This document shows positions 4,456-5,481 of a DNA stretch of 5,481 nucleotides, piece after piece. The translations under genes and the position numbers were made by a program. Numbering within the stretch: the stretch's first letter is position 1; every line of letters starts with the position of its first letter. The stretch is from JBBRLA01 sp038231615 (GTDB taxonomy: Bacteria; Myxococcota_A; Polyangia; Palsa-1104; JAEUJZ01), in assembly GCA_038231615.1 (NCBI GenBank), contig JBBRLA010000597.1, forward strand, positions 1 through 5,481, written 5' to 3'. The notes beneath the pieces are model-generated. The model was given only the letters and a program-made list of their open reading frames with translations, was not told where the DNA came from and did no database searches.

Positions 4456-5481
4456 TCAGCGCGGCCCCTCTGCCAGCAGTCCCTGGATGGCCCGCGCCGC
4501 ATCGTCCCTGGCGGCACGGAGATCGCCAGGGGACAGGCGCTGGGCGATCTCGGATGCCGCGCGGGCGCTGGCTTCCTTGACGCTTGGCGCCCCGATGCGC
4601 TGCGCCAGGACCTGGGCATGATGCAGGAGCCCCGCCGCCAGCTTGGGCTCGGTCTCGGCGAGGAGGCAGCCGAAGTTGTAGCACACCGCGGCCTCCAGCC
4701 CCTCGTTCTCCAGCCTGCGGGACAGGGTCAGCGCGTCCTTGTAGCACCGCCGGCTCTCGGTCGGCTCCCCCAGGTGTCGTTGGGCCATGCCCAGGCTGCA
4801 CAGCGCCTCGGCGGTACCCTGCTCGTCGCCCTCGGCGCGGCACAGCGCTAGGTTCTCCCTGGCGTAGCGGGCGCCGCGGCGATGATCGCCCATAGCCAGG
4901 GCGGTGGCCGAGAGATTGGTCAGCGCCTGAGACTGGAGCAGCGCCTCGCCCAAACTTCGGGCCAGCGCCTCCTGCTTGGTGAAAAGCAAGTGCGCCTTGA
5001 ACAGGTTGCCGTCCCTGCGCGCCAGCTCCGCCAGGCCCGCCAGCGCGGCCACCTCGATGACCCCGATCGACTCCCGCTGTGCCAGCCCCTGTGCCGCGGC
5101 GTAGCCGGTCTCCGCCTGCTCACGCTGCCCGGCAGCCAGCCATAGCTCCGCCTGGCGCAGCAGCAACTCGCCTTCATAATAAGCATGTCCGGCGACGCGG
5201 GCGATGCCTAGGAGGTGCTCGATCAGAGCGAAGCGCGATCGGTTTGGATCATCCAGCGCTAAGCGCGATCGGCTTGGATCGTCGTTTCGATCGGTGCCGC
5301 CATCCTGCTCGCGGGGCCCCGGGGCCTCGCCAAGCTGCTCCATGGCCTGCTCCAGAAGCAGGCCCAGTTCGCAGGCTTCCTCTGCCAGTTCGCCTGCCGC
5401 GAGGAGGTCCACCGTCTCGACGATCTCGCCGCGCTGCCGTCCGAGCTTGCGGGCGCCGTCCTGGGAGATGGGGTCCAGCGC
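4456..5481 (-). CDS. TPR protein, C-terminal 341 residues (enters from right edge)
   Basis: The frame is open to the window edge and third positions remain G/C-rich up to 5481, so the true start lies outside; internal candidates (GTG 5412, ATG 5343) are not preferred. From about visible residue 100 onward the sequence is a run of helical pairs with a period near 40 residues, of the MalT/kinesin-light-chain TPR kind. Recognisable units are AELWLAAGQREQAETGY, ALAGLAELARRDGNLFKA, ALTNLSATALAMGDHRRGA, ALCSLGMAQRHLGEPTESRR and VCYNFGCLLAETEPKLAAG. TPRs bind partner proteins. In myxobacteria such C-termini are often attached to large Ser/Thr kinases or regulators, but no such domain is visible here. 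Before the TPRs lies a polar linker with two 10-residue repeats (DDPSRSRLAL, DDPNRSRFAL). There are no membrane segments. The protein ends LLAEGPR, and the SEC-C miniprotein follows 28 nt downstream. Confidence 0.85.
   Translation of the reverse strand, partial: ALDPISQDGARKLGRQRGEIVETVDLLAAGELAEEACELGLLLEQAMEQLGEAPGPREQDGGTDRNDDPSRSRLALDDPNRSRFALIEHLLGIARVAGHAYYEGELLLRQAELWLAAGQREQAETGYAAAQGLAQRESIGVIEVAALAGLAELARRDGNLFKAHLLFTKQEALARSLGEALLQSQALTNLSATALAMGDHRRGARYARENLALCRAEGDEQGTAEALCSLGMAQRHLGEPTESRRCYKDALTLSRRLENEGLEAAVCYNFGCLLAETEPKLAAGLLHHAQVLAQRIGAPSVKEASARAASEIAQRLSPGDLRAARDDAARAIQGLLAEGPR
5224..5283 (-). repeat. Two 30-bp in-frame tandem repeats within the TPR gene
   Basis: Units 5254-5283 and 5224-5253 are identical at 26 of 30 positions and encode DDPSRSRLAL and DDPNRSRFAL. 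Because the unit is exactly ten codons, copy-number change would keep the frame. The encoded segment is charged and probably disordered, a linker ahead of the TPR array. Each copy contains CGCGATCGG, and a further CGATCGG lies at 5288-5294, hinting at a decayed third copy. Confidence 0.85.

Noticed and set aside
4428..4502. SEC-C protein starting at ATG 4502 (66 residues)
   Set aside because: The extra N-terminal codons overlap the well-supported TPR frame and then use codons atypical for this genome (CTT, CTA, CGA, ACA). The codon bias begins at GTG 4427.
5221..5295. CRISPR-like or HIP1-like repeat array
   Set aside because: There are only two contiguous units with no spacers, and they encode an in-frame peptide repeat. 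CGCGATCGG is close to but not the GCGATCGC HIP1 octamer.

Overview
This window is GC-rich, densely coding bacterial chromosomal DNA. Three things suggest a Myxococcota/Deltaproteobacteria-like Gram-negative: strong G/C preference at third codon positions, a cysteine-rich lipoprotein with a classical lipobox, and a TPR protein with kinesin-light-chain-like repeats. The assignment is an inference; no rRNA or other phylogenetic marker is present. I see no tRNA, rRNA, CRISPR array, insertion sequence or phage gene.

Left part (1-2408, all minus strand, read right to left): a 242-residue cysteine-rich lipoprotein (2408-1680), then a TPR-AAA ATPase (1624-361), then the first 59 codons of a Sec-exported protein that runs off the left edge (179-1). 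The ATPase gene carries a run of nine G residues (minus strand, 1117-1109) just before the Walker A motif. One G must be removed to join its N-terminal TPR half to its ATPase half. As written the gene is frameshifted, and the shifted frame stays open until it ends in an ATGA overlap with the next gene.

Middle (2409-4216): a 186-bp divergent intergenic region holds a G8 tract and two small inverted repeats. The plus-strand pair pyrR-pyrB follows. It encodes a PyrR-type regulator/uracil phosphoribosyltransferase with a proline-rich tail and the aspartate carbamoyltransferase catalytic chain, joined by a TGATG stop/start overlap. Together they serve UMP synthesis: PyrB makes carbamoyl-aspartate and PyrR probably senses pyrimidine nucleotides. 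No pyrC follows within the window.

Right part (4217-5481): an 85-bp convergent gap contains a partial tandem duplication and hairpins. Beyond it, on the minus strand, are a very small SEC-C zinc-motif protein (about 41 residues) and, 28 nt upstream of it, the C-terminal 341 residues of a TPR protein that enters from the right edge and carries a 30-bp in-frame tandem repeat.

The pyr genes are conventional. The least ordinary parts are the lipoprotein/TPR-AAA/secreted-protein cluster with its homopolymer frameshift, the structured 40-nt element at 306-345, and the TPR plus SEC-C miniprotein pair. None of this proves a new system. The cluster on the left is the best candidate for one.
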